Assembly: GCA_963777355.1 (NCBI GenBank)
Contig: CAVZQK010000001.1
Span: 124,001 to 188,000, forward strand
Direction: 5' to 3'
Origin: DATJHM01 sp963777355
Lineage (GTDB): Bacteria > Chloroflexota > Ktedonobacteria > Ktedonobacterales > Ktedonobacteraceae
DNA: 64,000 nucleotides
The position numbers were made by a program, and so were the translations under genes. The notes below the pieces were generated by a model that saw nothing but the letters and a program-made list of their open reading frames with translations, did not search any database and had not been told where the DNA came from. Of this stretch, positions 51,167 through 59,949 are shown piece after piece. How positions within the stretch are numbered: position 1 is the first letter of the stretch; the number at the start of each line of letters is the position of its first letter.

Positions 51167-51601
51167 TTAAAACTCGCGTTGCAAGATTGCGTCCATCGAA
51201 GCGATGATGGTGCTACGCATCTTCTCATCGCTCTGGATTACCTGGCTTACTTGCTGGATGAACTCTTGCTCCTGCTCGGCAGGTAATGTGTAGCCGTATT
51301 GTTGATGCACCGCTACTGCGGCGGCGCTGTGTATCTTCTCTTCATTGCTCATCTGCCGTGGTGGTAAGCGCTCGATACGCTTTTCATCTGTCGTTCCCGG
51401 TGGACTCTCTCCCCGCAGTGGTGCAAGTCCATTGGCAGCGAAAGGGATAGTTGTCCCTATCAGGTGAGCTGAATGTGGCGTTGCACGTTCGACATGCACA
51501 AGCACTGTCTGTTCTTTTTCGTCTAGAGAGACGATGGTGCCTTCAAGATAGATCACTTCTGGAGCGCCCCAGAAGACGCTTTCTCCAACATGGAGGATCA
51601 T
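51167..51601 (-). CDS. Hypothetical protein
   Basis: A 144-residue soluble protein. The first about 55 residues form a beta-rich part (VGESVFWGAPEVIYLEGTIVSL, TVLVHVERATPHSAHLIGTT) that may be an SH3-like barrel. The rest is helical and charged (EEKIHSAAAVAVHQQYG, FIQQVSQVIQSDEKMRSTII). No family is recognised. It lies 107 nt upstream of the membrane-anchored gene on the same strand. A gene rather than a shadow is supported by its codon usage, which resembles that of its neighbours, and by the absence of a better frame. Confidence 0.55.
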   Translation of the reverse strand: MILHVGESVFWGAPEVIYLEGTIVSLDEKEQTVLVHVERATPHSAHLIGTTIPFAANGLAPLRGESPPGTTDEKRIERLPPRQMSNEEKIHSAAAVAVHQQYGYTLPAEQEQEFIQQVSQVIQSDEKMRSTIIASMDAILQREF

Positions 51602-52108
51602 AAGTGCTCTCTCCCATTCTACTAATGTATACGTTGCCTATGAGATACTCATTACTGTATACGCTATGAGGGATACTGAGTTCCATACGAAGTTTAGTAG
51701 TGAGCATGCTTATAGTCAGGCGCGAACTTAAACACCTCTCGTGGCTGATTTTATTTGAGAGGTGAGCAGGAATGAAATATGGGGCAAGGTTGTTATCAAA
51801 AGTAGATCTGCACTTCTATGCCCACTCTCTCTTCTGATGAGTATATGCTCTAAAGAAATTGTGCTCCATTCATATCTCCCTCTTTTTTTATGAAAACTCT
51901 TGAGATGAAGAGAATGTGCAAAATATCCTGCTGTTGTACTGGAGTGGAAGATATGCTATTTTAATGGAGGATTTTTACTGATTTTATCAAGTATGAGCTT
52001 TGTAGGTATTGTGCGCTTAAGAGGCGCGTGCTGCTGCCGCTGGATTTGCTGAAGAAGATGAGGTATCGCGTCGAGGCAGGTAGATAAAGAAGGACGCATA
52101 GAGAAATT
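51602..52108. other. Intergenic region upstream of mutS2
   Basis: 507 nt. A perfect 8-bp inverted repeat CACCTCTC/GAGAGGTG (51733-51740 and 51757-51764) is the only structured element. No gene is supported. Confidence 0.45.
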
Positions 52109-53777
52109 ATGCATGAGAAAAGTTTAACAACCCTGGAGTTTCCTGAAAATTCTGGCGAAAGTGGCACGAGAGGCGGCCTTTTCGGCCAGCAAAGAATTGG
52201 TGATGGAGCTGGAGCCGACTTCTCATCTGGAGGAGGCACAGCGGCGTCTGGCCTATACCTCTGAGGCCTCTCGCTTGATTGATTTGAATGCCGATGTGAG
52301 CGTACATGGTGCCCATGATATCCGCCAATTGCTGATACGGGCTGAGCGCGATGGCGTGCTGGCTCCGGCTGATCTGGTGGGAATTCTGGAGACGGTTCGC
52401 AGCTCTCTCTATGTGGCCCGCCTGATTGAAAAACTCGACCCTGAAAGTTTTCCGCTTTTACGTGTACTGGGAGCCAATATTCCTCAGCGTCCTCAGATTG
52501 CCCGGCGCATTGAGGAGACGGTCAACGACGATGGCGAGATTCTCGATACGGCGAGTCCAACCTTGCGCAAGATTCGTTTCGATATTCGTGGAGCTAATCA
52601 GCGCTTGCAGGAGCGGCTGCGCACACTGGTAAATGAATTTGGTAATGCTTTACAAGAACCAATTATCACGTTGCGTAATGATCGCTATGTGATTCCTGTG
52701 CGTGCAGAAGCTCGTAGCCAGGTACGCGGTATCGTCCACGATCAGTCCTCTAGTGGGGCAACGGTCTTTGTCGAGCCAATGGTTGTAGTAGAACTTAATA
52801 ACCGGGTTCGTGAGTTGCAAATAGAGGAGCGCCAGGAGATTGAGCGCATTCTGCGTGTCCTTTCTGGTGAGATTGGGCGTGAGGCTGAGCCGTTGAAATG
52901 GGCGGTTGAACTGCTGGCCGAATTTGATTCACATCTAGCAAAAGCACGCTATGCTCGTATGACGCGCTCAACTGCTCCACGTCTGAATGACCAGGGGCGT
53001 ATTGACCTGCGCAACGCTCGTCATCCTTTGCTAACGGGGAAAGTAGTGCCGATTCAGTTTCATCTGGGGCAAGACTTTTTTATGGTCGTAATTACCGGTC
53101 CAAATACCGGTGGTAAAACGGTATCATTAAAGACGGTTGGTCTGCTCACGCTGATGGCGCAGTCTGGCCTGCATATCCCCGTTGATGAGGGCTCTGAAAT
53201 CGCGGTTTTTGAGGATATCTTTGCCGATATCGGTGATGAGCAGAGTATTGAGCAGAGCTTGAGTACCTTCTCATCTCATATGAGCCGGATTATTGAGATC
53301 CTGCGCAACGTTGAGGAGGAGCAGCAACGCTCCATACCCGATATTCGAGGCAAGTTATCTGAAACCCTGCTGAAGCACGATCAGCAGCAGTCACGTGTCC
53401 TGGTTCTGTTCGATGAATTGGGTGCTGGCACAGACCCTAGTGAGGGTTCCGCCCTGGCCCGTGCTATTCTGACCTTCTTGCTTGAGCGCCACGTCACAAC
53501 AGTTGCTACCACCCACTATTCAGAGCTGAAAGCTTTTGCTTATGAACAGCCAGGCGTTGTGAATGCCTCGGTTGAGTTTAATGTCGAGACGCTTTCACCG
53601 ACCTATCGTTTGAGTATCGGTGTGCCGGGACGTAGTAATGCGCTGGCTATTGCGAGCCGACTTGGTCTGGATGAGCGTATTATCGAACGTTCTCGCGAGT
53701 TCCCTGGGCAGCGCCGGGGTGCGCATGGAGAATCTGCTGGAGGGTCTGCAATCCGAGCGCAAGGGCGTGGAGGATGA
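52109..53777 (+). pseudogene. mutS2: MutS2, N-terminal and ATPase fragment with frameshifts
   Basis: MutS2 acts in ribosome rescue and recombination control. ATG 52109 gives MHEKSLTTLEF, the family start. The frame is lost at TTT 52139-52141; dropping one T restores EFLKILAKVAREAAF and the long frame from 52161. That frame has the core and the ATPase: Walker A GPNTGGKTVSLKTVGLL, IFADIGDEQSIEQSLSTFSSH and LVLFDELGAGTDPSEGSALA. A second shift occurs at CCC 53702-53704, after which the tail continues in the next frame (FLGSAGVRMENLLE). Both events are single-base insertions in short homopolymers and may be sequence errors. Here the gene is annotated as broken. Confidence 0.82.
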
Positions 53778-54546
53778 GCGTTTTCATTTAAATATGGAAC
53801 GCGTAGAGGCCGAATACCAGCGGAAACAACTGGAAGAGGAGCGCTTTAAGCTAGAAGAGGAGCGTATCCGCATTCTCAATGAGGCACGAGCGCAGGCGCG
53901 CCGAGAACTGGAGCAGGTGCAGACGCAACTGGCGAAAGTCAAGATCGATGTGAGCCGGGTGAATATGACGCGTGAACGGCTGGGTGAAGCTCGCCAGTTG
54001 ACGCGAAATCTGGAGGAGAAGGTTCATTCCATTCCTGAGCCCCACCGACCTAAGAAGGCCGAGCCGGTTGAGCGGTTAGAGGGTCCTTTACGGATTGGCG
54101 ATGCGGTTCGCGTGTTGAGTTTTGGTCAGAACGCTGAGCTGGTTGGACTCTCTGCTGATCGTGGTGAGGCTGAGGTCCTGATGGGTTCAATGCGTTTTCG
54201 TGTAAATGTTGACAATATTGAACGTATCAGCAAACGGAAAGCTGCTACTGAAGAACGTACTGCTAGCATTGTGGTGCCTCACTACGAGGACCGTCCTTCT
54301 GTTTCAACACAACTCGATATGCGCGGCTGGCGTGTTGAGCAGGCGCTGGAAGAGTTGGAGACGTATCTGAATGATGCCGCAGTCTCAGGAATGTCTTCGG
54401 TACGTATTGTGCATGGCAAAGGGACCGGTGCTCTCCGGACCGCCGTTCGCGAGCAACTTGCCCATCATCCTCTGGTAAAGTCGTATGCCTCTGCTACGCC
54501 ACAAGAGGGCGGTGATGGGGTAACTGTCGTAAAGCTAAGTGCTTAA
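53705..54546 (+). pseudogene. mutS2: MutS2, C-terminal coiled-coil and Smr fragment
   Basis: Continuation of MutS2 in the third frame. It holds a long coiled coil (VEDERFHLNMERVEAEYQRK and on), a KOW-like segment (RIGDAVRVLSFGQNAELVGL) and the C-terminal Smr nuclease domain with LDMRGWRVEQALEELE and VRIVHGKGTGALR. Joined to the upstream fragment it makes a normal 800-residue MutS2. The first in-frame ATG of a size that could start an independent product is within GVRMENLLE. A terminator follows at 54550. Confidence 0.82.
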
Positions 54547-54549
54547 TTC

Positions 54550-54583
54550 AAAAAGGTCTCTCATGCCAGGTGAGGGACCTTTT
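54550..54583 (+). terminator. Intrinsic terminator of mutS2
   Basis: A 13-bp stem (AAAAGGTCTCTCA with TGAGGGACCTTTT, one G-U) directly after the stop, followed by CTGTTTTTT. Confidence 0.85.
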
Positions 54584-54687
54584 CTGTTTTTTAAGAATCC
54601 TGTGAATTATATCTTTGAGATCTGGTTTGCCCTGATCTTGTTTTAACTTGTACATGCTTTGAAAGGATAACAGAGAGGTTTCTCTTT

Positions 54688-55197
54688 ATGTCTGAGCAAT
54701 ATACTGAGCAGTTCCCCGAAATCGCTGCTGAATTGCTTGCAATGAGTGAGCGTGACCAGGCGATGCGCCTTAGTAATCAATGGGATGCTACTGTAGATGA
54801 AGTAAATACACAGCGGATGAAAGAGATTGTCGCTCAGATTGGCTGGCCCACACGCTCAAAAGTAGGCCAACGAGCAGCTTCTATGGCGTGGCTACTGGTC
54901 CAGCATGCCGATCATGATCTTGCTTTTCAAAAGTATTGTCTTGGATTAATGTCTGCTCAACCCGCCAACGAAGTACAGCCTCGTAATGTGGCTTATCTGG
55001 AGGATCGCGTTCGTGTAGCCGAGGGGAGACCGCAACTCTACGGCACACAATTTTATACGGATAGTGAGACGAAACTTGGTCCGCGTCCGATAGAAGATGT
55101 TGCCCATGTCGATGAACGACGTGCTGAAGTTGGTATGGAGACACTGGCAGAGTATACAAGAATAATGGAACAACTCCAGCAAGGCAAAAAAGCGTAG
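54688..55197 (+). CDS. DUF6624 family protein
   Basis: A 169-residue soluble protein matching DUF6624 by its fixed stretches: IGWPTRSKVGQRAASMAWLL, VQHADHDLAFQKYCL, RNVAYLEDRVRVAEGRPQLY and YGTQF. The His-Ala-Asp-His and Asp-Arg-Val clusters could bind metal. Its role is not known; the family is common in Actinobacteria and Chloroflexota, often as a stand-alone gene. AGAGAGG precedes ATG 54688. The gene sits between mutS2 and mscL and has no clear operon partner. Confidence 0.82.
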   Translation: MSEQYTEQFPEIAAELLAMSERDQAMRLSNQWDATVDEVNTQRMKEIVAQIGWPTRSKVGQRAASMAWLLVQHADHDLAFQKYCLGLMSAQPANEVQPRNVAYLEDRVRVAEGRPQLYGTQFYTDSETKLGPRPIEDVAHVDERRAEVGMETLAEYTRIMEQLQQGKKA

Positions 55198-55413
55198 AGA
55201 TTTATTGTACATTATCCAGATGATGCTGCAAATATGTGTATTCTTTTCTCTAGCAAGGGAAGAATACATATGGTACCCTTTGGATGAGAGAGGCGCTTAA
55301 CTGCGTCCAAAACGGAATTTCTTTCTTTTTCGTACTACATAGGTAAAAGATCTGCGATAAACAAATAGTGTCCAGATCTTGAAAAATTTAGTGCAGGAGG
55401 TATCTAGCAAAAC

Positions 55414-55695
55414 ATGGATCGGGATAAAGTATTGGATAATGCTCGTGGTCTCGGCGCACGTGGTTTACACGCAGGCTTTAATGAGCTTGGTGGCTTCAGA
55501 AAGTTTATTTTGCGTGGGAACGTTGTGGATCTGGCAGTTGGCATAATCATTGGTGCTGCCTTTACTGCTGTTGTTACATCCTTAGTCTCTGGCATTTTCA
55601 TGCCCTTGATTGGATTGTTTGGTATCCACAATTTTGCAGATCTGACTTATCCAGCCTCTAATGGAAATGTTTTTAGAGTCGGTGCTTGTGATTAA
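55414..55695 (+). pseudogene. mscL: Large-conductance mechanosensitive channel MscL, N-terminal fragment
   Basis: MscL opens under membrane tension to release solutes on osmotic downshock. This fragment has the first membrane helix in FRKFILRGNVVDLAVGIIIGAAF, the family mark. AGGAGGT precedes ATG 55414. The frame ends at 55695 with unlike sequence (RVGACD). Removing one T at 55686-55687 gives VGAVINAIITFLITAAVV, the second helix, in the frame of the next fragment. One gene with a single-base insertion is the likely reading. Confidence 0.82.
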
Positions 55696-55921
55696 TGCTA
55701 TAATCACTTTTCTCATCACAGCGGCGGTTGTCTACTTTTTAATCGTGCGTCCAGTAAATGCATTGCGGGATCGGTTTACGCCTCATCAGGAGCCAGCTAC
55801 TCCTACGACGCGGGAATGTCCTTTCTGTTTGAGTACCGTACCATTAAAGGCGACACGCTGTGCCTATTGTACTGCGCAATTGTCACCTGCTGAAACTCCT
55901 TCTGTGGGTGAGCGACCTTAG
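55661..55921 (+). pseudogene. mscL: MscL, C-terminal fragment with zinc ribbon
   Basis: Continues MscL from the second membrane helix (INAIITFLITAAVVYFLIVRP) through a linker to a C-terminal zinc ribbon, CPFCLSTVPLKATRCAYC. Zinc ribbons of this kind occur at the end of MscL in some Actinobacteria and Chloroflexota, where E. coli has a plain helix bundle. The small domain could bind another protein or sense metal. Joined length is about 168 residues. Confidence 0.8.
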
Positions 55922-56246
55922 TAAGCACATGCGAAAAGTTTCATGGATAGGTTTGCATGTGTCATCCGTATAAGGGTATACTGCATCTCGGTATTACAAA
56001 AAGCCTGACTATGTATGCGTCGTAGAAGCTATCGAGCAGAGAAAACCGAATACGTCACGGTTAGGGGTTTGACCAGTGTCTAGGGGAGCAGGCACCAGGT
56101 GGGCATTTGCTTTGGAGGGTATGTAACGCATGTGTACCTACAAGGAAAATGGCAAGAGAACAAGCGCCTGAATACAATGGAGTATACTATATCTGGCAAC
56201 CCCCATAGTTTGTCTTATATACTGAGAGACGAAGAGAGGACTGCTT
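55922..56246. other. Intergenic region upstream of apt
   Basis: 325 nt. Two TATACT hexamers (near 56185 and 56219) could serve as -10 elements but neither has a good -35. No riboswitch or gene is recognised. Confidence 0.4.
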
Positions 56247-56780
56247 ATGTCATCAACATCCGAGTCTATACGCCTGGAAGATTATATCCGCGATATAGAA
56301 GATTTCCCCCAGAAGGGCGTGCTCTTTAAAGATATTACGCCTTTATTACAGGATGCCACAGCTTATCGTGCAGCAATGGAACGCCTGGCCGCTCATTATG
56401 CTGGTGCTGGTATCGAGATGGTTGTTGGGGTAGAGTCGCGAGGCTTTATTTTTGGAGCGCCTCTGGCTTATCTGCTAAACTGTGGTTTTGTGCCAGTTCG
56501 GAAATTCGGAAAATTGCCGGGTCCAACGGCAAGTGTTGAGTATGCTCTAGAATATGGCACAAATATTGTTGAGATGCATACCGATGCGATTAAGCCGGGT
56601 CAACGCGTGCTGGTTGTCGATGATCTGCTGGCAACAGGTGGCACTGTCTCAGCGGCTATGGAGCTGATCGAGAAGATGAATGGGCATGTTGCAGGGATCG
56701 CGTTTCTGGTCGAGTTGACCTTCTTGAAGGGGCGTAATCGACTGCAAGGCCATGACGTCTTTGCACTCATCAAGTATTAG
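56247..56780 (+). CDS. apt: Adenine phosphoribosyltransferase
   Basis: A 177-residue type I phosphoribosyltransferase that makes AMP from adenine and PRPP in purine salvage. It opens RLEDYIRDIEDFPQKGVLFKD, the APT mark, contains VGVESRGFIFGAPLAY, and the PRPP-binding loop is VLVVDDLLATGGT (about 123-135). It is the standard length for bacterial Apt. The start at ATG 56247 gives MSSTSESIRLEDYI with GAGAGGA upstream. It appears monocistronic, followed by a bidirectional terminator. PurR- or riboswitch-type control is not visible upstream. Confidence 0.95.
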   Translation: MSSTSESIRLEDYIRDIEDFPQKGVLFKDITPLLQDATAYRAAMERLAAHYAGAGIEMVVGVESRGFIFGAPLAYLLNCGFVPVRKFGKLPGPTASVEYALEYGTNIVEMHTDAIKPGQRVLVVDDLLATGGTVSAAMELIEKMNGHVAGIAFLVELTFLKGRNRLQGHDVFALIKY

Positions 56781-56849
56781 TATGTAGCTGAAATGAGTAC
56801 AACTGGTGCTCTGAGAAGACGACTTTTAAGATCCATACTTGCGTTGTAG

Positions 56850-56885
56850 GCAAGGGATGAGTAGCAAGAAATGCTCATCCCTTGC
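56850..56885. terminator. Bidirectional terminator between apt and nitroreductase
   Basis: GCAAGGGATGAG (56850-56861) and CTCATCCCTTGC (56874-56885) form a perfect 12-bp stem between convergent genes. Confidence 0.75.
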
Positions 56886-56895
56886 TTACACTATG

Positions 56896-57474
56896 CTAGT
56901 CTTCCCAACCCAACCATGTTGTTTTTTCAGCAATAGGTTGTGGTACTCGTTCTGTATGCGGTATTGCAGGATAGCCGAGATACAGGATGGAGACGATATG
57001 ATCCTCTGGAGAGAGGCCTAGCCAGCTTTTGACCTGGGGATCGTAGGCGGCGTCGCCTGTGCGCCACATTGCCGCCAGCCCTAGCTCTTCAGCAGCTAAG
57101 AGCATATTTTCCACTGCGGCTGCGACTGCTTCGACGTTCTCGATATCTATGATATTGGCCTGTTTTGGTGACTCTGAGGCGACTATGATAAGCACGGGCG
57201 AGCGTAGAGGTTTGTTGCGTTCTTTGCTCAGTTGTGCCTGGGCTTTTTCGCTACTGGTGTCATCCATGCGTTTTGCCAATGAGTCTGCCATCATAGTGCC
57301 AAGCTCTTCACGAGCCTTGCCCGCCAGCACGAAGAAGCGCCAGGGTTCCACTTTGCGATGATTGGGGGCATGGGTGGCGGCCTCTAATAGTTGTTCTATC
57401 TGTGCCCGTGTCGGGATCTGGTCGGTCATTTTGCCAATACTGCCTCGACGTTGGATGGTTTCAAAGATGCTCAT
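56896..57474 (-). CDS. Nitroreductase family protein
   Basis: A 192-residue FMN-dependent nitroreductase-fold enzyme. Seen are IFETIQRRGSIGKM with the Arg pair that binds flavin phosphate, LLEAATHAPNHRKVEPWRF, and the middle AAVENMLLAAEELGLAAMWRTGD. It ends LYLGYPA and WLGWED, as in the YdjA-like subgroup of shorter forms. It reduces quinones, nitro compounds or similar with NAD(P)H; the natural substrate is not known. It is convergent with apt and divergent from the kinase gene. Confidence 0.9.
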   Translation of the reverse strand: MSIFETIQRRGSIGKMTDQIPTRAQIEQLLEAATHAPNHRKVEPWRFFVLAGKAREELGTMMADSLAKRMDDTSSEKAQAQLSKERNKPLRSPVLIIVASESPKQANIIDIENVEAVAAAVENMLLAAEELGLAAMWRTGDAAYDPQVKSWLGLSPEDHIVSILYLGYPAIPHTERVPQPIAEKTTWLGWED

Positions 57475-57746
57475 TTGAATTATCTTCTTCTCTTCCTTAT
57501 TTTTGCAGCTTCCTCTATTTCAATGTGGAGAGATATCATTCTGCAATGAGCTTATTATATCTCTCATGCTGAGTAGTCCTGTAGCTCTCTCGTGGGTAAT
57601 TGCTGCTTTTGCATAGCCCTATTTCACTATATGCGCTACGACGCGTCCTTTCTTTTAGGACTTTTGGACAGGACTTTTGGGGGTCCTGCTTTGCTTGCAT
57701 CCTGGTTGGCTTGTATATAAAAGATTTGTGCATTAAAATGCATTTA

Positions 57747-57752
57747 TATAAT
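57747..57752 (+). promoter_or_regulatory. TATAAT overlapping the kinase gene start
   Basis: A perfect TATAAT at 57747-57752 with TTTGTG 16 nt upstream (57725-57730). If used, transcription begins near 57759 and translation must start downstream, for example at GTG 57786, not at ATG 57753. Confidence 0.4.
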
Positions 57753-59042
57753 ATGAGAAATTTGCTTCGCAGAAAGATAGAGATAGTGGAAAGCAATATT
57801 CATACTAATCGTGTAGGACAACAGGTTGGAGACTATCGTCTACTCCGTTTGCTTGGCGGCGGTGGCTTCGGTGAAGTCTATCTGGCGGAGCACATGCGCA
57901 ATCATTCACAGGCTGCCGTGAAAATCCTTCAGGCGCGTCTGACGGGTGGCGAAGAGCTCAAGGCATTTATCAACGAGGCTCGTACCTTTCGCTTAAAACA
58001 TCCTCATATCATCCCCTTACTTGATTTTGGTATCGCTTTTGAGGATGTGCCGTATCTGGTAATGGAGTATGCGCCCCAGGGGACGTTGCGTGAACGACAT
58101 CCCGCGGGAACACAGGTCCCTCTTCCTACCGTTGTTTCTTATGTCAATCAGGTGGCCTCTGCTCTCCAATGTGCGCACGATCTCTATCTCATTCATCGCG
58201 ACGTTAAACCAGAAAATATGCTGGTGGGGGCCAATGGAGAAATTTTGCTCACCGACTTTGGTATCGCGGCGGTAGCGCACAATTCTTATACCTTGAATAG
58301 ACAGCAAGAGGGTATTGGGGGAACGGTGGCCTATATGGCTCCTGAGCAGATTGAGGGGAGACCGCGCCCTGCCAGCGATCAGTATGCTTTGGGCATCCTG
58401 GTCTACGAGTGGCTCAGTGGCAAACGGCCTTTTCAAGGGACACCAACAGAGGTTATGATGCAACATATTGCCGCCCCGCCCACATCTTTCTCTCAACTAA
58501 CTCCCCTTATCTCCCCTGAGGTAGAACTGGTGGTGTTCACTGCATTGGCGAAAGATCCCGGAAAACGTTTTGGCAGTATCCAGGCCTTTGCAACGGCCCT
58601 AACGCAGGCCAGCCAGCGGCACCAGCCTTTCCCACCATCAATGCAATCGTCATATCCGACGTTACTCCCGTCTCCATCTGAACAATCGCCTTATTCGACG
58701 TTACCCCCGTCTCCATCTGGACAATCACGGTATCCGACGCCATCGTCGTCTCCATCTCTACAGCCGCAGTATTCGCCGCCGCCACCACCATCGTCGGCGC
58801 AATCGTCGTATTCGAGCCGCCACCACCGCCGTCGGCGCAATCGTCGTATCCATATCCTCCTCCTTCTTTCTCACCGCTGTTTCTATCTGTGGAAGACAAG
58901 ACCGAGGCTACACCTCCCGCTTTTGAGATATCTGCCAATGGTGAGCGCGTTCCTCATACAACATTTGCTACGCCGTGGAGGAATGCGGAGTTGTCTCAAC
59001 GACCTCGGCGCAAAGGTTGGTCCTGGGGACGCATCATGCTAG
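57753..59042 (+). pseudogene. Ser/Thr protein kinase, kinase-domain fragment
   Basis: Kinase domain of the PknB type (about 27-285): glycine loop LGGGGFGEVYLAEH, Lys in AAVKIL, catalytic loop HRDVKPEN, DFG in LLTDFGIA, and APE in AYMAPEQ. A Pro/Ser-rich linker made of 39-bp tandem repeats follows. The fifth repeat is 38 nt long, which throws the frame; the sequence after it (HHRRRRNRRIHILLLLS) is non-family. The C-terminal part continues in another frame from 58838. Start is ATG 57753 or GTG 57786. It phosphorylates Ser/Thr, perhaps read by FHA proteins such as that at 19817. Confidence 0.8.
58644..58837 (+). repeat. 39-bp tandem repeats in the kinase linker, last copy 38 nt
   Basis: Five copies: 58644, 58683, 58722, 58761 (39 nt each) and 58800-58837 (38 nt). 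Each encodes a 13-residue Ser/Pro/Tyr-rich unit (QSSYPTLLPSPSE type). Confidence 0.85.
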
Positions 59043-59791
59043 TTATGCGTACTGGCATTGCTTATTATTTCAGGCGGTACTACGTTTGCGTACTTCTCTT
59101 TGACAAAATGGCGGAAAGTGTCCAGGTTAATATACAGCGAGGTGGTATTCCGCCGGTAGCAACGATAACGCCAACAATAGCGGCCACTCCTACTGTTCCG
59201 GATCTTCAGACCGATCCTGCCGGGTATTATACGTGGGTCACAAGCAAACAACCAGCAGATGTACAATCTTTTGTGGACGCAACGCAGGGATGGGATACGG
59301 CCAATGGGTGTACTTTTGTGAATGGGAATTACCAGATCAATGCACAGCCACAAGCAGGAGTCGTTATATTCGCATCTTGTATGGCACAAAAGACAAACTT
59401 CATTGATTTTGCTTATCAGGTAGATCTGACGATGACCAGGAGCGAGACGGCTGGCCTGATCTTCCGAAACAATTCCGTGGTGGGTGCGGATTATTTCTTT
59501 GAAGTGAATGCGGATAATACCTACTTTCTTAATGCTTCCAACGCCGCGCTGAGTGCACAGAACACGCTCGTTCCCAGCGGCCCTACCTTTTCTGGGCAGC
59601 CTACAAACAGGTTGGCTGTTATCGCACGTGGTCATGAGATCTATCTTTTCATAAATGGACACTTTTTAGCGCATACCAGTGATGCTACGAGCAGTTCAGG
59701 GCAGATAGGACTGTTTGTTGATGCCCATCCCAGTGACCAGGGTGGCGCGATAGCAACTTTTAGCAATTTAAAAGTATGGAAGTTATCATAA
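58838..59791 (+). pseudogene. Ser/Thr kinase, membrane helix and extracellular domain fragment
   Basis: Continuation of the kinase gene. The frame encodes a hydrophilic part (VEDKTEATPPAFEISANGER), then should have a membrane helix. As read it gives a charged version (RIMLVMRTGIAYYFRRYYV). The good helix MVLALLIISGGTTFAYF lies in the next frame between about 59048 and 59108. An extra C at 59048 and a missing A in the AAAA at 59105-59108 explain it. The outer domain (DFAYQVDLTMTRSETAGLIF, YFFEVNADNTYFLNASN, HEIYLFINGHFLAHTSDATS) is a concanavalin/DUF1080-like beta-sandwich, likely a ligand sensor. First GTG is at 58889. Confidence 0.75.
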
Positions 59792-59949
59792 ATTATCCCA
59801 CTACTTAGAATATCGACAATGTTAGCCATTACTTGAGGATTACGAAGACAAAATTTGAACAGTGATGCACAGCTTCTGATAGACGTGTTATAATAAATTG
59901 CAATAATTGCGATAGAAAAATTACTCGTTCAATAAAAAAAGAGGATGTT

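Noticed and set aside
56099..56329. A small gene overlapping the start of apt
   Set aside because: Its frame overlaps the apt start and shows no family sequence; apt is unambiguous.
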